From positions 1,364,001 to 1,428,000 of the forward strand of contig JAJUBI010000005.1 of NCBI GenBank assembly GCA_022419385.1: 64,000 nt of DNA, read 5' to 3'. The translations under genes and the position numbers were made by a program. Positions 43,380 to 54,152 of the stretch are shown in pieces (position 1 is the stretch's first letter; every line of letters starts with the position of its first letter). The notes under the pieces were generated by a model. That model did no database searches. It saw only the letters and a program-made list of their open reading frames with translations, and was not told the DNA's origin. The stretch is from Paraconiothyrium sp. Pb-2020. Taxonomy: Eukaryota > Ascomycota > Dothideomycetes > Pleosporales > Didymosphaeriaceae.

Positions 43380-44647
43380 GGTGTTGTGTAGGTAGCGGAA
43401 GTAGTCGAGCGAGTGTTGTGAAGGAGCGGTTTGGCAGTGCTGTTGCTTTGTGCAGCACGGGCAGGAGATGCACTAGGTATTTGTATTGCAGTGAAGGAGT
43501 GAGGAGGAGCAGTGGTGAGTCTGTCTGAGGCAGAGGCCTGTTTGATGGAATCGCGGCGTAAGGTGAGGATCGAGTGCTTGGCAGGCGCGGGAATCAGGAA
43601 ATGATGCCCAGTCGCGGTTTCCGCAGGGACCCTGTCTGTTCTACCAATGTAATCCTCGAGCCTTCTACTAGGGGCCAGAGGTCAGCGGCGTGATTTTTGT
43701 CATTTCCCAGTCCACTGACGTCGCTTCCGCGTATGGTGCAGATGGGAAAGCGAAATCCCAAAATGCCGCACGGCTGAATTGTAAGTGTGATGTAGCTCTG
43801 GAAATAGAAGGACTGGAAGACGGGGTATGCCTCGTCGCCGGGCCCCAACGCACGCGTACGTACATGGTACCAAGATAATCTGGCGTTGGCGCCCAAAGGC
43901 CAGGAGAGCAGGCAAGCGGGCGACGTGTGCTTGTAAGCGGCGTGGACACCAATAACGACTGTAGAAGGAATGAAGTGGCAGCAGCCAACGAGTGACGACA
44001 ATCAAAAGCGAAAAGCTCACATACCGAAACGAGGCAAGCCTCGAGTATTCGGAGCAAGCCGGGGGTGCAATACCGCATTCGGCACCGGCACTTGCGCGGG
44101 CTGTCCGCTAAGAAGCACCTCGCTCGATCGATGCGGCCGCGAACAACCTGCTCCACGGGGGACTCTCGAGCGTAATGGCGCGTAATGCGAGACGCTCTGG
44201 TGGTGGGCGTGAGCTTATACCGTTGGGGTGTTTTTGTGTCTCCACACACCCCCGTACATAACAATCCACGAGCCCACCACCCCACCATCCCACCGTCTTG
44301 AACCTGCGCATTAGCTCATAACCGCCTAGCGCACCGGCGGCTGGCTCTGTGATATAATATCATGCGAGAAATTGAGAGGGATTGTGCGGTAACGCAGATA
44401 GGAAACATCGTTCCATTCGAAATACCTACTCGTGGCATAGCTCAAGCTGCCTAGTCGCACGCTTGAAATGTCGACGACGACTGCACAGCCCAGCGTTAAT
44501 CTTCTAAACACCGCATCTTCTGCGCGCGAGAACTGCTGATAGGAGCACTGCACTGTAGGACCGTACGCTAAGACCGAACCCCATGCTTTTCAATAGTGCG
44601 CCATTAACATATGCAAGTGGTCGCAGGCGCAGCAGCGCTGTAAGTAC
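43380..44647. other. long intergenic region
   Basis: About 1.3 kb upstream of the unknown gene and downstream of ESS1. Overlapping minus-strand open frames of 100-200 codons (43594-44288) have no motif and conflicting frames; judged non-coding. Confidence 0.5.
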
Positions 44648-45387
44648 TTATTCCAGCCTAAGGTGGGTGACGGTCAGCTTTGTCGCTATACGAAGTTCGA
44701 GAGAAGGCAGACCTCTGGATCAAATGCACCCCGGATGCTGTCTCTACAATGCCGCTGATCTCACCCTTGTTCAAACGGAAGGCAGCCTCCTCAAACTCCT
44801 TTTGCATATCGCCTCGTCCAAAGAAGCCCCTGGCCGCCCATGTCAGTTGCTGTGCAATCCCAGCTCCAGAAGTACTCACAAATCTCCTCCCTTCCGCGCA
44901 CTGCTGCAATCGGATTCCGTCATGGCGAGTTCTGATAGCGATTTCCCGTTGTGGTCGCTTGAGTCGTTTTCGTACGCCGTTATCTGCTCAAGGTACCCCT
45001 TGATAGCCTCAACCGCTTCCTCTTTGGAGCGCGTGATGCGCGGCTCCCGCCAGCTGGCCGGTCGTCGACTATCCCGGTGCTTGACAAGGAGATGTGCAGC
45101 GCGTATCTTGTCGCCCTGATTCGCAAGGTTTGCCGGTGTGACACCCTTCGAGCTATGGTACTTTGCCATAAAGCTTTTCAGCGTGTCCGGGTCTGTCCCC
45201 GCGGGAGGCTCCCATCGCGAATCTTTAGTCGCAGGGTGGAAGTAGTAGGGAAGGTTCTTGCTATTGGAATGGCGTATCTCCCATCCCTCAGGGAGGCCGG
45301 TTTCGGGTCCGGACGACTAGCAGTGTCAGTGTTGCTGGCCATTGCTATGAAGCCATGCGGCGCCTCCGTATGCGCCCTACTCACCAT
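44648..45387 (-). CDS. ESS1: parvulin-type peptidyl-prolyl cis-trans isomerase Ess1/Pin1
   Basis: Four exons (45387-45385, 45316-44880, 44829-44713, 44657-44648) give 188 residues. The first coding exon is only the ATG and the last is 10 nt, but both follow from family matches: the N-terminus becomes MSSGPETGLPEGWEIRHS, and the C-terminus becomes HLIQRLE, as in Pin1. A WW domain spans about residues 9-41 (GLPEGWE...SRWEPP). The PPIase domain starts at AAHLLVKH, includes the phosphate-binding basic loop (KHRDSRRP), ESDCSSARKGGDLG, and FEEAAFRL...SGVHLI. The enzyme isomerises phospho-Ser/Thr-Pro bonds, notably of the RNA polymerase II tail. It is divergent from RPB9, another polymerase II gene. 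Confidence 0.93.
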
Positions 45388-45797
45388 GACCGATATGTGA
45401 TGTGTCTGTGGAGAAATTGGAGATATTGGATCCGTACACCTGGTGGACTCGAGGCTTGTGGGTGGAGGTGATGCCGAGACTGCGGTACGAAAGAGGTTTG
45501 CAGGCGAAGGCGCTGGGCTGCTGTTTGGACGATCGCTGACCTCGCGAACACCTGGGCAACGCGGGGAGCATAAAGCGCCACGCTCGGTCCGCCTAGCGCC
45601 ACCACCTCGAGTAAGACCACAAACCGCCTGCATTCAGATGTCGTCTTTCACAACTCCAGCCCACATACGCAACAAACGCCCCTCACCTTTGCTCTCTGCC
45701 TGTATCTCCGGTCGCAACCAAATCCAGAAACACTACACACGAAAACGTCACCCGCTTCCTCGAAGTCCCAGAAAAAAACATACACCAGTCATCTACC
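45388..45797. promoter_or_regulatory. bidirectional promoter region ESS1 / RPB9
   Basis: 410 bp between divergent starts of two genes that both serve RNA polymerase II. No TATA box is seen. Confidence 0.45.
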
Positions 45798-46550
45798 ATG
45801 TCGTCCCCTGCAGCGGACCAGCAACAAGAGACGGACGAGAACAAGAAGATCCTTTTCCGCTTCTGCTCAGAATGGTGAGTTCCTTCTACTTGCGCTACGC
45901 AGCTGCTAAGCTCCCAGCTCCAACCTGCTATTCCCCCGCGAAGACAAAGCCGAGAGCAAGCTGCTGTTCGCCTGTCGCACATGCTCCTTCTCTGAAGAAG
46001 CCCCTTCAGCATGCGTCATGCGCACCGAAATCGCCTCTTCGCCGGCGATACGGCTGGTGTGACGTCGGATATTGGGCAAGATCCTACGGTTGGTCTCACC
46101 CGCTCCTTTTCACGCCCAGCCTCATGGAGTTGGATGGCTTCCCAAACTTCTGCACCATGTGCGGTCAGGACATAGTCTGCGTGGACTGTGGCGAGGAGAG
46201 CGCGCCGGGCCTCGTTTTCGAAGCAGAGGATGAGAATTCACTGCATTCAAATATCCAGAGAGGGGACGGCGAGCATTCCTCGAAGAAATGAGCACAGTCG
46301 CGCGTTGTATCCGTCGCTTGCCTGCTCCTCTTTGAGCCTGCTTGCTGACTCTTGTCGCATCTAGTTGCCGCGCATCAAAGACAAGGCCTGCCCCTCGTGC
46401 GGCGAGCAGGACATCGTCTACTTTCAGTCTCAGCAGCGAACCACACACACTGGCATGGTGAGCTTGATTCCTTCCGCTTTACGGCTGCGCTGATTTTTCG
46501 TATAGAAACTGTACTACGTATGTACCCAATGCAGCCATGTGTGGCAGTAG
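45798..46550 (+). CDS. RPB9: RNA polymerase II subunit Rpb9, frame broken in three places
   Basis: Recognisable parts in order: exon 45798-45874 (FRFCSEC); exon from 45918 with SNLLFPREDKAESKLLFACRTC (first zinc ribbon); the diagnostic AGDTAGVTSDIGQDPTV; a fungal insert with CTMCGQDIVCVDCG; exon 46365-46457 with KACPSCGEQDIVYFQSQQRT; and exon 46506-46550 ending YYVCTQCSHVWQ (second ribbon). The parts are not joined by open frames. One base is missing at about 46035-46041, between TEIASS and AGDT. The frame changes again between 46090 and 46125; a 41-nt intron 46089-46129 could explain this one. The donor before the 46365 exon reads aaaTGAGC, one G short of a good GTGAGC donor at 46289. All three look like single-base deletions. 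It may be a sequence error or decay. Confidence 0.85.
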
Positions 46551-46752
46551 GGAGATTTGGCTTCATACCCTTCATGGGTGATAGATTTCAGCATTGGGAT
46601 GGAGTTTAGTCTTTTTGTTCTACGAATGGTGTCCGGAATGGTATCTTATACCCAGCGATATAGTACAGTGGCATATACATGTTTTGTACAGCAGCTATAC
46701 CCCCATACTCCTGAAAATGCAATGCTGCTTCCAAACCCAACACACCTCCTTT

Positions 46753-47269
46753 CTACACATGCATCGGGGCCAGTGACAGAATCTTCGACCACTGTTTTTG
46801 TCTGAGTTCTGCCGCCACAACGCCGCTCACTCGCGATCCGATGGGCTCGCCGGCCTTGTTGATGAGCACGCACGCGTTGTCGTCGAACTTGACCACGCTG
46901 CCGTCCGGTCTCTGCCACTTCTTCGCCGTCCGTACCACTACCGCGTGGCGTACATCTCCGCGTCGTACTTTGTTCGCTGCGCTGATGGAGACGCTGTTGC
47001 CAGTCTCAGGGCCAAAGTTTCGCTGTTTCTTCACCACTACCACTATCCGGTCGCCTATACATGTCAACACCCCAACCCCAAATTGCGACCGCATCCGGTT
47101 CACGTACCGACTTTGGCAGGGCGCTTCGAGCGCAGGACGTTGACACACTCGACTATGGCGGCGCCGGAATTGTCGATGCAATTGATGAGGGTCTAGATTG
47201 CGCTGCATGAGTGGCTTTGGTCTGGCCAGGGTGGGCTGAAGTCGCGTGTCGTACCTTGAGCTGGATCAT
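46753..47269 (-). CDS. MRPL38: mitochondrial large-subunit ribosomal protein uL14m
   Basis: Three exons (47269-47255, 47192-47108, 47054-46753) give 133 residues. The reconstructed N-terminus MIQLKTLINCIDNSGAAIVE is the uL14 start. It is followed by VLRSKRPAKVGDRIVVVVKK, the basic VRRGDVRHAVVVRTAKKW segment and the FDDNACVLINKAGEPIGSRV signature. Length and lack of a long presequence fit fungal mitochondrial uL14. Splice borders and phases are good. The protein binds rRNA at the subunit interface. It is divergent from SET9. Confidence 0.92.
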
Positions 47270-47812
47270 TGTGAAGCCCTTGTGCGTCCCTCAATGCCTC
47301 TTCGTTCCTGCAGCGTCTCGGCACGGATGCTGTGGGTGCTGTTGGTGATGGCAATCGACGTCCTAAGTTTGCAATGTGGAGCGCATCTGCCCAGGAATTT
47401 GGCCCTAGCGTAACCTCGCTTGGTCCCGTCGCTCTCCGCGCTTCTCGTCCAGTGGCCAGCCGATGCAGCCGCAAGGGAAGCCAGGCCGCGTTGGCGCTGA
47501 TCCACCCAGCCTCAAGTCTCACACCGTCTTGCGCTTGCGCCATTTGCAGCTCCTGTGCTGTCCGAGACCGCTGTCGCTCTCTCCTTTCCTTTGCGCCTTC
47601 ACCGCGCCTTCCTCCACGGTCGCTTCTTCCGTTTGCGCGCATTGCTATTGTGACGAGGTCAACAGCGGGTACGGAGAAACCTGCTCGAGTGATACGTCAC
47701 CCAGCCACCCCTATTCACTCTACCAGTTTGCTCAACAAGCGCGATATACCGCGTCAAACGCTCTCTCGATTTGCGTTGCTTGAACTACCGACTGATCCGA
47801 TCTTTCCGCATC
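47270..47812. promoter_or_regulatory. bidirectional promoter region uL14m / SET9
   Basis: 543 bp between divergent starts. Open frames across it are in conflicting directions and lack motifs. Confidence 0.45.
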
Positions 47813-49901
47813 ATGGCTCCGAAAGAGACAGCGAAAAAGGGTGCACTGACACTGGAGAAGCTGGCACTATACGACGACATACTGACGGATGCGCTCGTCG
47901 ACAAGGTAGGTCACGCACTCTGCGTTTGTGCTGGTACAGTCGCCGAGCTCTCAGGAACGCGTTCGCTAACCGGCGCATCTGTAGGTGTACTACTGGACCG
48001 CAATCAGGAAGAATCGCGGTGGCCGCTTCTCGGGATCAAGAGGGTTGAACGAGGAGGAAATCGCAAACATTCTGCGCGAGCATGTCGTTGTTGAAAAGAA
48101 CTCCGCCGAGGCTATGCAGCGCCTGGTACAGCTGCCTGGGCTGAAAAAGTTTCTTGCGACGTTGAAGGATGAGGCAGATCGAGAGCACTTCAAAAGACAC
48201 CTGCGCAGATATGTTTCCATATACATGCCGGACTGTCCTTTCGAAGTGACGACGACGAACCGCTATACCATCACCGAACACGAGGCATCTATCACCGCGC
48301 GCCGAGACATACAGCCTCGGGAAGAAATCAAGTACCTCACAGGAGTGCAAGTTGCTATGACCGAGGAGCAAGAGAAGAATCTAGAACTGGCACGGAAGGA
48401 CTTCAGTCTCGTGATTTCAGCGCGGAAGAAGACACGCTCCCTGTTTCTAGGACCCGCGCGTTTCGCCAACCATGACTGCGACGCAAATGCCAAATTATCG
48501 ACTAAAGGCTACGATGGCATGCAGATTGTTGCCGTCAAGCCCATCAAAGAAGGCGAAGAAATTACAGTATCATATGGCGAGGATTACTTCGGCGTCGACA
48601 ATGAAGAGTGTTTGTGCCACAGCTGCGAAGATCGAATGGTGAACGGATGGGCGCCCTTTAGACCGGTCGATGACAGCAGCGAAGACGAAGACGAGCATAG
48701 GAATGACGACCAAGAGAAAGAGAAAGAGGAAAACTTATCCCTTGAAAACGAAGCAACTCCCTCACGCCGAAGGAAGCGCAAGCACGAAGAGTCTAACGAC
48801 GCTACCGACCGCGTAACAGGCACCTGCTCCAAGCGTCGAAAGCCAGAATCCGATACGAAATCGCAATCTTTTGTACGGCGAAAAGCATGCGGAAATGCAA
48901 CAACGCAAATATCGAACCTGAAGAAGTCTGCTAGTACTTCTTCTCTACGACACGAGCTACCCGTTTCAAGCATTGAAGATCCAGCTGCCAACCTTCCACC
49001 AACGTCACGAAATCTTCGCACTCAGCAGCGTGACGGCTTCCTGAGCATTGTTCGTGACGATGATTCTTCATCTCGGACTACAACGCCCCAATCTCCAGCA
49101 GACGCTGCATCACCAAAGTCAACCCAGTCTACCGATGCAACTTCTGTGGACGAAGACGCACCGACGACTGGGCTCAACAATCCAAAGATCAAAGTGGATC
49201 CTGAAATCATATACAAACAACCAACTCTGGGTGTAGCCACGGTGAAGGACGAAATTACAATGGTAAATGCTCCTTGGTCCTCACTCTTCGCCGACGATAC
49301 CTCGTCTGAGCTGAGTGACCTTTCTGACAGTTTGGATCTTGACGACGTGCTACAGCGAATCGTCAAGCGGAAGCGCCCGAAGCTACCTCTATTACCCCGT
49401 AATACCAGATCAAGCTCGCGCAATATGATACACAATCGCGTCGGCACTCCGATTTTAGACCAAGAGCCTGAGGAGGGTATGATAGAAAACCCAAGGAAGC
49501 CAGGCGACTACATGACTTCGAAATCCCGCTTGTCGGGTAAGGACAGCAAGTGGGTCGAATGCCAGACATGCGACGACCAGTTTGTGCAAGAAGACAGCCA
49601 CCGCGGGACACGTAAGGAGTGTCCGCGATGCGAGCGCCACTCAAAGCTGTACGGCTATCCTTGGCCTAAGACGGATAGGGAAGGAAAACATGATACTGAA
49701 GAGCGCGTTCTCGACCACCGGACTATTCATCGCTTCGTCGACCCTGAGGAAGAGAAAGAGATCAAGAAGGAGAAGCCTAAGCGCAAGTTCAGAGAGGAGA
49801 TTATGGAGCGGTTTTCGACCCCGCGATCTGGTCGCGACTCTTCGATGAGCATGGAAGTCGAGAGTGGCCGGAACAGGAGAAGGACAAGATTTACTATGTA
49901 A
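47813..49901 (+). CDS. SET9: histone H4 Lys20 methyltransferase Set9
   Basis: Two exons (47813-47905, 47985-49901) give 669 residues. The N-terminal helical part (TLEKLALYDDILTDALVDKVYYWT) is typical of Suv4-20/Set9. The SET domain covers about 125-240 with RFANHDCDANAK (about 191) and SYGEDYFG (about 228), followed by the zinc-binding CLCHSCED. The rest is acidic and disordered. Near the C-terminus is the fungal Set9 Cys motif CQTC...CPRC, followed by YGYPWPKTD. The enzyme methylates H4K20 on chromatin and in yeast links to DNA damage checkpoint control. The intron 47906-47984 is in phase (DK-VYY). Confidence 0.93.
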
Positions 49902-51117
49902 GAAGCCGGGGAGAAAGTGTTTGACGACATGCACGAGATGTTTCACCACAGCATCCATGCTACACTAACGAAGACATCGGCGAAAACGAAAGCGTGCTGG
50001 TGTTATTGGAGTTGTGGGAGACTCTAGATCGAACTGTTGAGCATTTACCTGGGGCACGGGACGTGGCTGGGCGTACCCTGGTTTTGTTTCGCCATCTTGC
50101 CACCTGGGCATACTTTATATCTGTTGGCATTGTAGTATACTATAGCATATTTGCATCCGGGAAGGAGCAATCGGCATTCCGGCTACTATTGCATCAGGGA
50201 TCACTACATGGACGAACATGTTAGAAAGCAAGCCAAGCCCCTGTTAGGCGAATTTACGTCTGGTCAACAGAGCTACCGAATTGCATTACGAATCGTCTTT
50301 GTGTCACGATACTCATACCATACTTCAACACTGAATATCTTGTGTGTTTCTGGAAGCTGCATGGCGAAGGATTCGCAGAAGCTGCCAAAAAGGGTTCGTC
50401 TGTTAGGAAGCGAAGAGCGCGCTGATGCACAAGTGTGGAACGCCGTAATAAAGGGTCCGACTGTTTTACTAGTATATAAACAGCCCGATCATTTCTTCCC
50501 ACAATGCTTGCTTTCGGCCTCGCGACTGAATCAAACTCATTGACGGCGAATTGCTGTTGGGAGCAGTAGCTTCCAACTTTTGCAGGATAAGTCCTTGCAT
50601 GTCACGTGCTTACACTACTCCCGGCCCCGGGCCACAATCCCTAGGCATCGCATTTTGTTCAACGCATCTCTAAACTTGATCAACGCACTTTCCTTCTCTA
50701 CGCAGGACCCGTCTTTCATTCTTATCTTCGCTCATACAGCTCATACAGCTCACATACTTGTTTTTCTTCATCCCCGTACTTCCGTATGGATACGAAGAAT
50801 CCTTCCGGGTACAAACCTCCACCGACCCGCAGGCGAACTGGGGGACATGGAAGAGCGAGCAGGAATAGAAGTCCGAGGATGGATGGCATCAATGGCAGGA
50901 GGCTTAGGCGGACGTCACGTCGTACGATTGGCCACCGTGAGACACGGCGCACTTCTTGGCCGTTAGCGTCATGTCGCAAGGCTAATTCGGTCTTCCAGAC
51001 GGATAGTGAGCGTTACATGCCTATCTTCAGGCAACTTCTCACGCGCTGTGAGAACAGCGAAACGACTCCAGCGGGTTCCGCAGCAATTGTTCCACCTGGA
51101 TAGGAGGAAAGAGCCCA
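49902..51117. other. intergenic with a short 9-bp repeat
   Basis: About 1.2 kb without a supported gene. A short direct repeat of CATACAGCT occurs near 50733-50752. A TATA-like TATATAAA lies near 50470 but no gene starts close after it. The plus-strand frame 50786-51103 is Arg-rich without a motif. Confidence 0.45.
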
Positions 51118-52744
51118 ATGCCAAAACGCTCGACAGGCTGTTTCGAGTGCCGGAAACGAAAAGTGCGCTGCGACGAGGCTAGGCCGGAATGTAACACCTG
51201 TCTTCGACGAGGTACAAAATGTCCTGGATATCGACCACTTCAATCCTTTATTCTGCACAAGTTCGAAGACCAGAACGAGAGACCATCAATTATCAAGGAG
51301 GACGACAATCGTTACAGATATGCCAACCACAAATCGCCCGAAGAGGAACCGTCATCATCCGATTCAGAACGAGGTGTAATTGAATACCTGCAACCACCAG
51401 GGAGAAGGTCATCTGGAGCTCCCGTGTTGCGCCAAGTTAGCCCTATCGCAATCGAGCGTGTACAGCATGTTGGGGAGTTGATTTGGCTTTATTTACCGAG
51501 ATCGGATCCGCACACTTTGCCTCCTCCCTCAGCGTTAATGCTCACACTGCCGCAACTTCCTGCGACGAGCGATGTTCTTCTGGCTGCGGTCGACGCGTTG
51601 TCCGCCGCGCAACTTGCCGTTGCTAATCGAAACTATTCTCTAGTGAATAGGTCACGATCGCTTTATGGGACCGCGCTGTCGAAAATGATGACTACCATCC
51701 AATATCCAAATCGCGCACTAGAAGACGAAACGCTTCTAGCGACCTACCTGCTTACTTTGTATGAGGCGAGTTATTCAACCCACGGATTGAATGCCGTGGT
51801 ATCTAACATCCAGCGTAGGTCTTCGTAGGCATTACCAGCGGTCATGGCTTTTTCTACCACGTGCAAGGCCTTCTGCATCTATTGAAGCAACGCGGACCAA
51901 AATCCTTCGGCAACCGACTTAACATGCAAATATTCCACGCGATACGGTATAATTCTGTATGTGTACCTTGCGTTCACAGCATAAACCAACATTAATTAGT
52001 ATTATCTAGCTAAGCATCGGCTACCACGTGCGAAAAGGCTCTATGCTTGACACAGACGAATGGATGGCTGTGACCGCAAAAGTCGCCAAAGTCGATCCCT
52101 ACGTCGCCCTGATAGACATCTGCATTCGGATACCACGCATCTTGGAGCGAACGGACAAGCTCGCGGCTGGTGACCAGGAAGCCGCAGACAAGCTCATCGA
52201 AGATTCTCTAGCACTCGCGAACAAAGCCAAAGAGTGGTTTGCCAACTTCGAGAAGCACGGTCCTAGATACACAACAGTCGATGTCGGCGAATTCGCGGGC
52301 TTCTCTGACATATGTCCCGACCGAACCTTCGACACAGCCTATAATTTCTACGCATTTGGCGCCGGAATCTGCTACATGATCTACTGGATGTCACTCCTCA
52401 TCCTGCAATCCAACACTTTCAAGCTCTTGCGCCAGCACCGCACGCTTCTCCCAAAAGACATGTATCTATGGGATCGCGAAATGGGTAGCTACGCGGACAG
52501 CAGCTGTCGTTGTGTGCCGTACAATTGTCGCACGGATGTTGGGTATGTGGGGCGGTTTGGCAGCTTGACGCCGCTGGTGGTCGCAAGGAAATACTTTGAG
52601 GCGAAGAAGATGGAAAAGGAGATCGGGTGGTGCGAGAAGGTATATCAGAATGCGAGGATTCCGGGGTTGTACAGTACGCCGATTCCGATGGAGCCCTTGA
52701 AAAGCATGCAGAGGTTGGTGCAGCAGAGTGATCGATATATATAG
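51118..52744 (+). CDS. Zn2Cys6 transcription factor
   Basis: Three exons (51118-51769, 51829-51956, 52010-52744) give 504 residues. The zinc cluster is at the extreme N-terminus: C8-x2-C11-x6-C18-x6-C25-x2-C28-x6-C35 with basic residues between (RKRKVRC). After an acidic/Ser linker comes the fungal-factor regulatory region: LLATYLLTLYEASITSGHGF reads across the first intron and continues HVQGLLHLLKQRGPKSFG. This is the usual 'LYE...RGP' block, and it supports the donor at 51770 although that donor (gttatt) is weak. The protein should bind CGG-type DNA sites. Its target is unknown; the metabolic genes 54-58 kb are candidates by position only. Confidence 0.87.
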
Positions 52745-53210
52745 GTTTGGTGAAATGAGTATACAAGGTTACGGCTTTGCAAGTGAGCTGTCGACTCCCT
52801 ACGTACATATTGGAGCTTCATGTTGTCGTGTCGTCCACTCCATCACAAACACTTGTATAGCACCAACATTTTGTGCTTGTTGTCTTGACACAACGTACGC
52901 CACGCTCATCTGCCATCGATACCCAGGGTTGTTCGATGCCATGCTTCGTATCGATGTCAGGTTTCAGGTTCAAACGTATCTATGTGTTCCGCATGCGCTC
53001 CATCACAGCAGCCACCTTTCAATGTGCATTAGAAAGTACCATATCAACAACTCATCCCATTACGGATCATGAAATTATTGGTAACATGTGTGAGACTACA
53101 AACGGGGTCATGGACTATATTACAGTCTCTCGTGCTGAAGTACTGCGATGCCTACTCTCTATAACTACTTCATCGAGGAGACTGTTCAAGACATTTCAAA
53201 TTAACATAAG
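52745..53210. other. intergenic
   Basis: About 470 bp. No gene or repeat is seen. Confidence 0.5.
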
Positions 53211-54089
53211 ATGGCCAATAACCGCACGCGAGTCACCCGTCTCGGGCACCTTGAGCCTGAAGGTGCCTTTAATAACGGCATCGAAGTCTGGCAGGAAGAC
53301 AATAGTAAAGGCACGGTAATGATCAGAAAAGCTTTCCGTCGGTGCGACCTTCCCGACCATGCTCGCCGCGAAATAAGTGTTCTACGTCAGCTGGCTGACT
53401 GCCCAAACATCGTCCGCATGTACGCCTCGCACGTTAGTCACACCCGTGGTGAGATTTTCATGGAGTGCTGCGGCTATGGTACGATAAAGGCACTGATCAG
53501 AGCGCATATTCAACGACGGCGACTCATACCAGAGTCTTTCATTTGGCACGTTTTTCATTCACTTGTGGAGGCCGTGCATTTCATGCAATACGGGCGCAAT
53601 GATGACACTTCGTGGAACTGGATATACCACCGTGATCTGCACCCTGGCAACATCTTCATTACAGGTAATAGACGCACAAGGCTCGATGTTGTGGTCGGAG
53701 ACTTTGGCTCCGCGGTAAGTCGCTCCTGGTGGGACGAGGGCCGGGTGGACATGCAGGCAGTGGCTTTCGGGATCCCGGAGACGCGCATGAATGCCACTTC
53801 CGATATCTATCAGATCGGCCTTGTTGTGGTCGCGATGTGCCAGTTGACGCTTCGACCTCTCACTATTGTGAGACCTGCAAGAGGCGGCAGACCGACACAG
53901 GTGGCTGGTGGACAGTACAGTCCGGCGTTGAGTCATTATTTGGAGCGCTGCTTGCGTACAAGACCATTTGAGAGGGTTAGTGTAAAGGATCTCAGGAGAG
54001 TTTTAAAGGGAGAAGTACGTCTACGGGGAAGCTCACACGATCCTCAATCCAGGCTCATTTTCCCAAGGTTGAGGGTTTATGAAAGGTAG
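53211..54089 (+). CDS. protein kinase-like protein, divergent
   Basis: A single exon encodes 292 residues. Kinase core elements are present: Lys40 (MIRK) and Glu54 (REISVLRQL) for the ion pair, HRDLHPGN (140-147) and DFG (164-166). The Gly-rich loop is not recognisable, and the APE motif is replaced by a short GIPETRMNATSDIYQIG stretch. The chain begins only about 25 residues before the ATP site. The catalytic Asp and metal-binding residues remain, so activity is possible. Similar small, variable kinases are frequent in plant-associated ascomycetes. The gene ends 63 bp from the convergent nitronate monooxygenase gene. Confidence 0.82.
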   Translation: MANNRTRVTRLGHLEPEGAFNNGIEVWQEDNSKGTVMIRKAFRRCDLPDHARREISVLRQLADCPNIVRMYASHVSHTRGEIFMECCGYGTIKALIRAHIQRRRLIPESFIWHVFHSLVEAVHFMQYGRNDDTSWNWIYHRDLHPGNIFITGNRRTRLDVVVGDFGSAVSRSWWDEGRVDMQAVAFGIPETRMNATSDIYQIGLVVVAMCQLTLRPLTIVRPARGGRPTQVAGGQYSPALSHYLERCLRTRPFERVSVKDLRRVLKGEVRLRGSSHDPQSRLIFPRLRVYER

Positions 54090-54152
54090 GTCTAGTGTCA
54101 AATAGAATCTTTGGCGATAGTGCTTCAGTTCCAATCAATATAGTCTTTCCAT

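Noticed and set aside
43594..44288. Minus-strand frames of 135-206 codons
   Set aside because: Three mutually overlapping frames without motifs; no conserved segment can be named.
45443..46291. 282-codon plus-strand frame across the ESS1/RPB9 promoter
   Set aside because: It covers promoter and RPB9 introns in the wrong frame; only its last part coincides with an RPB9 segment.
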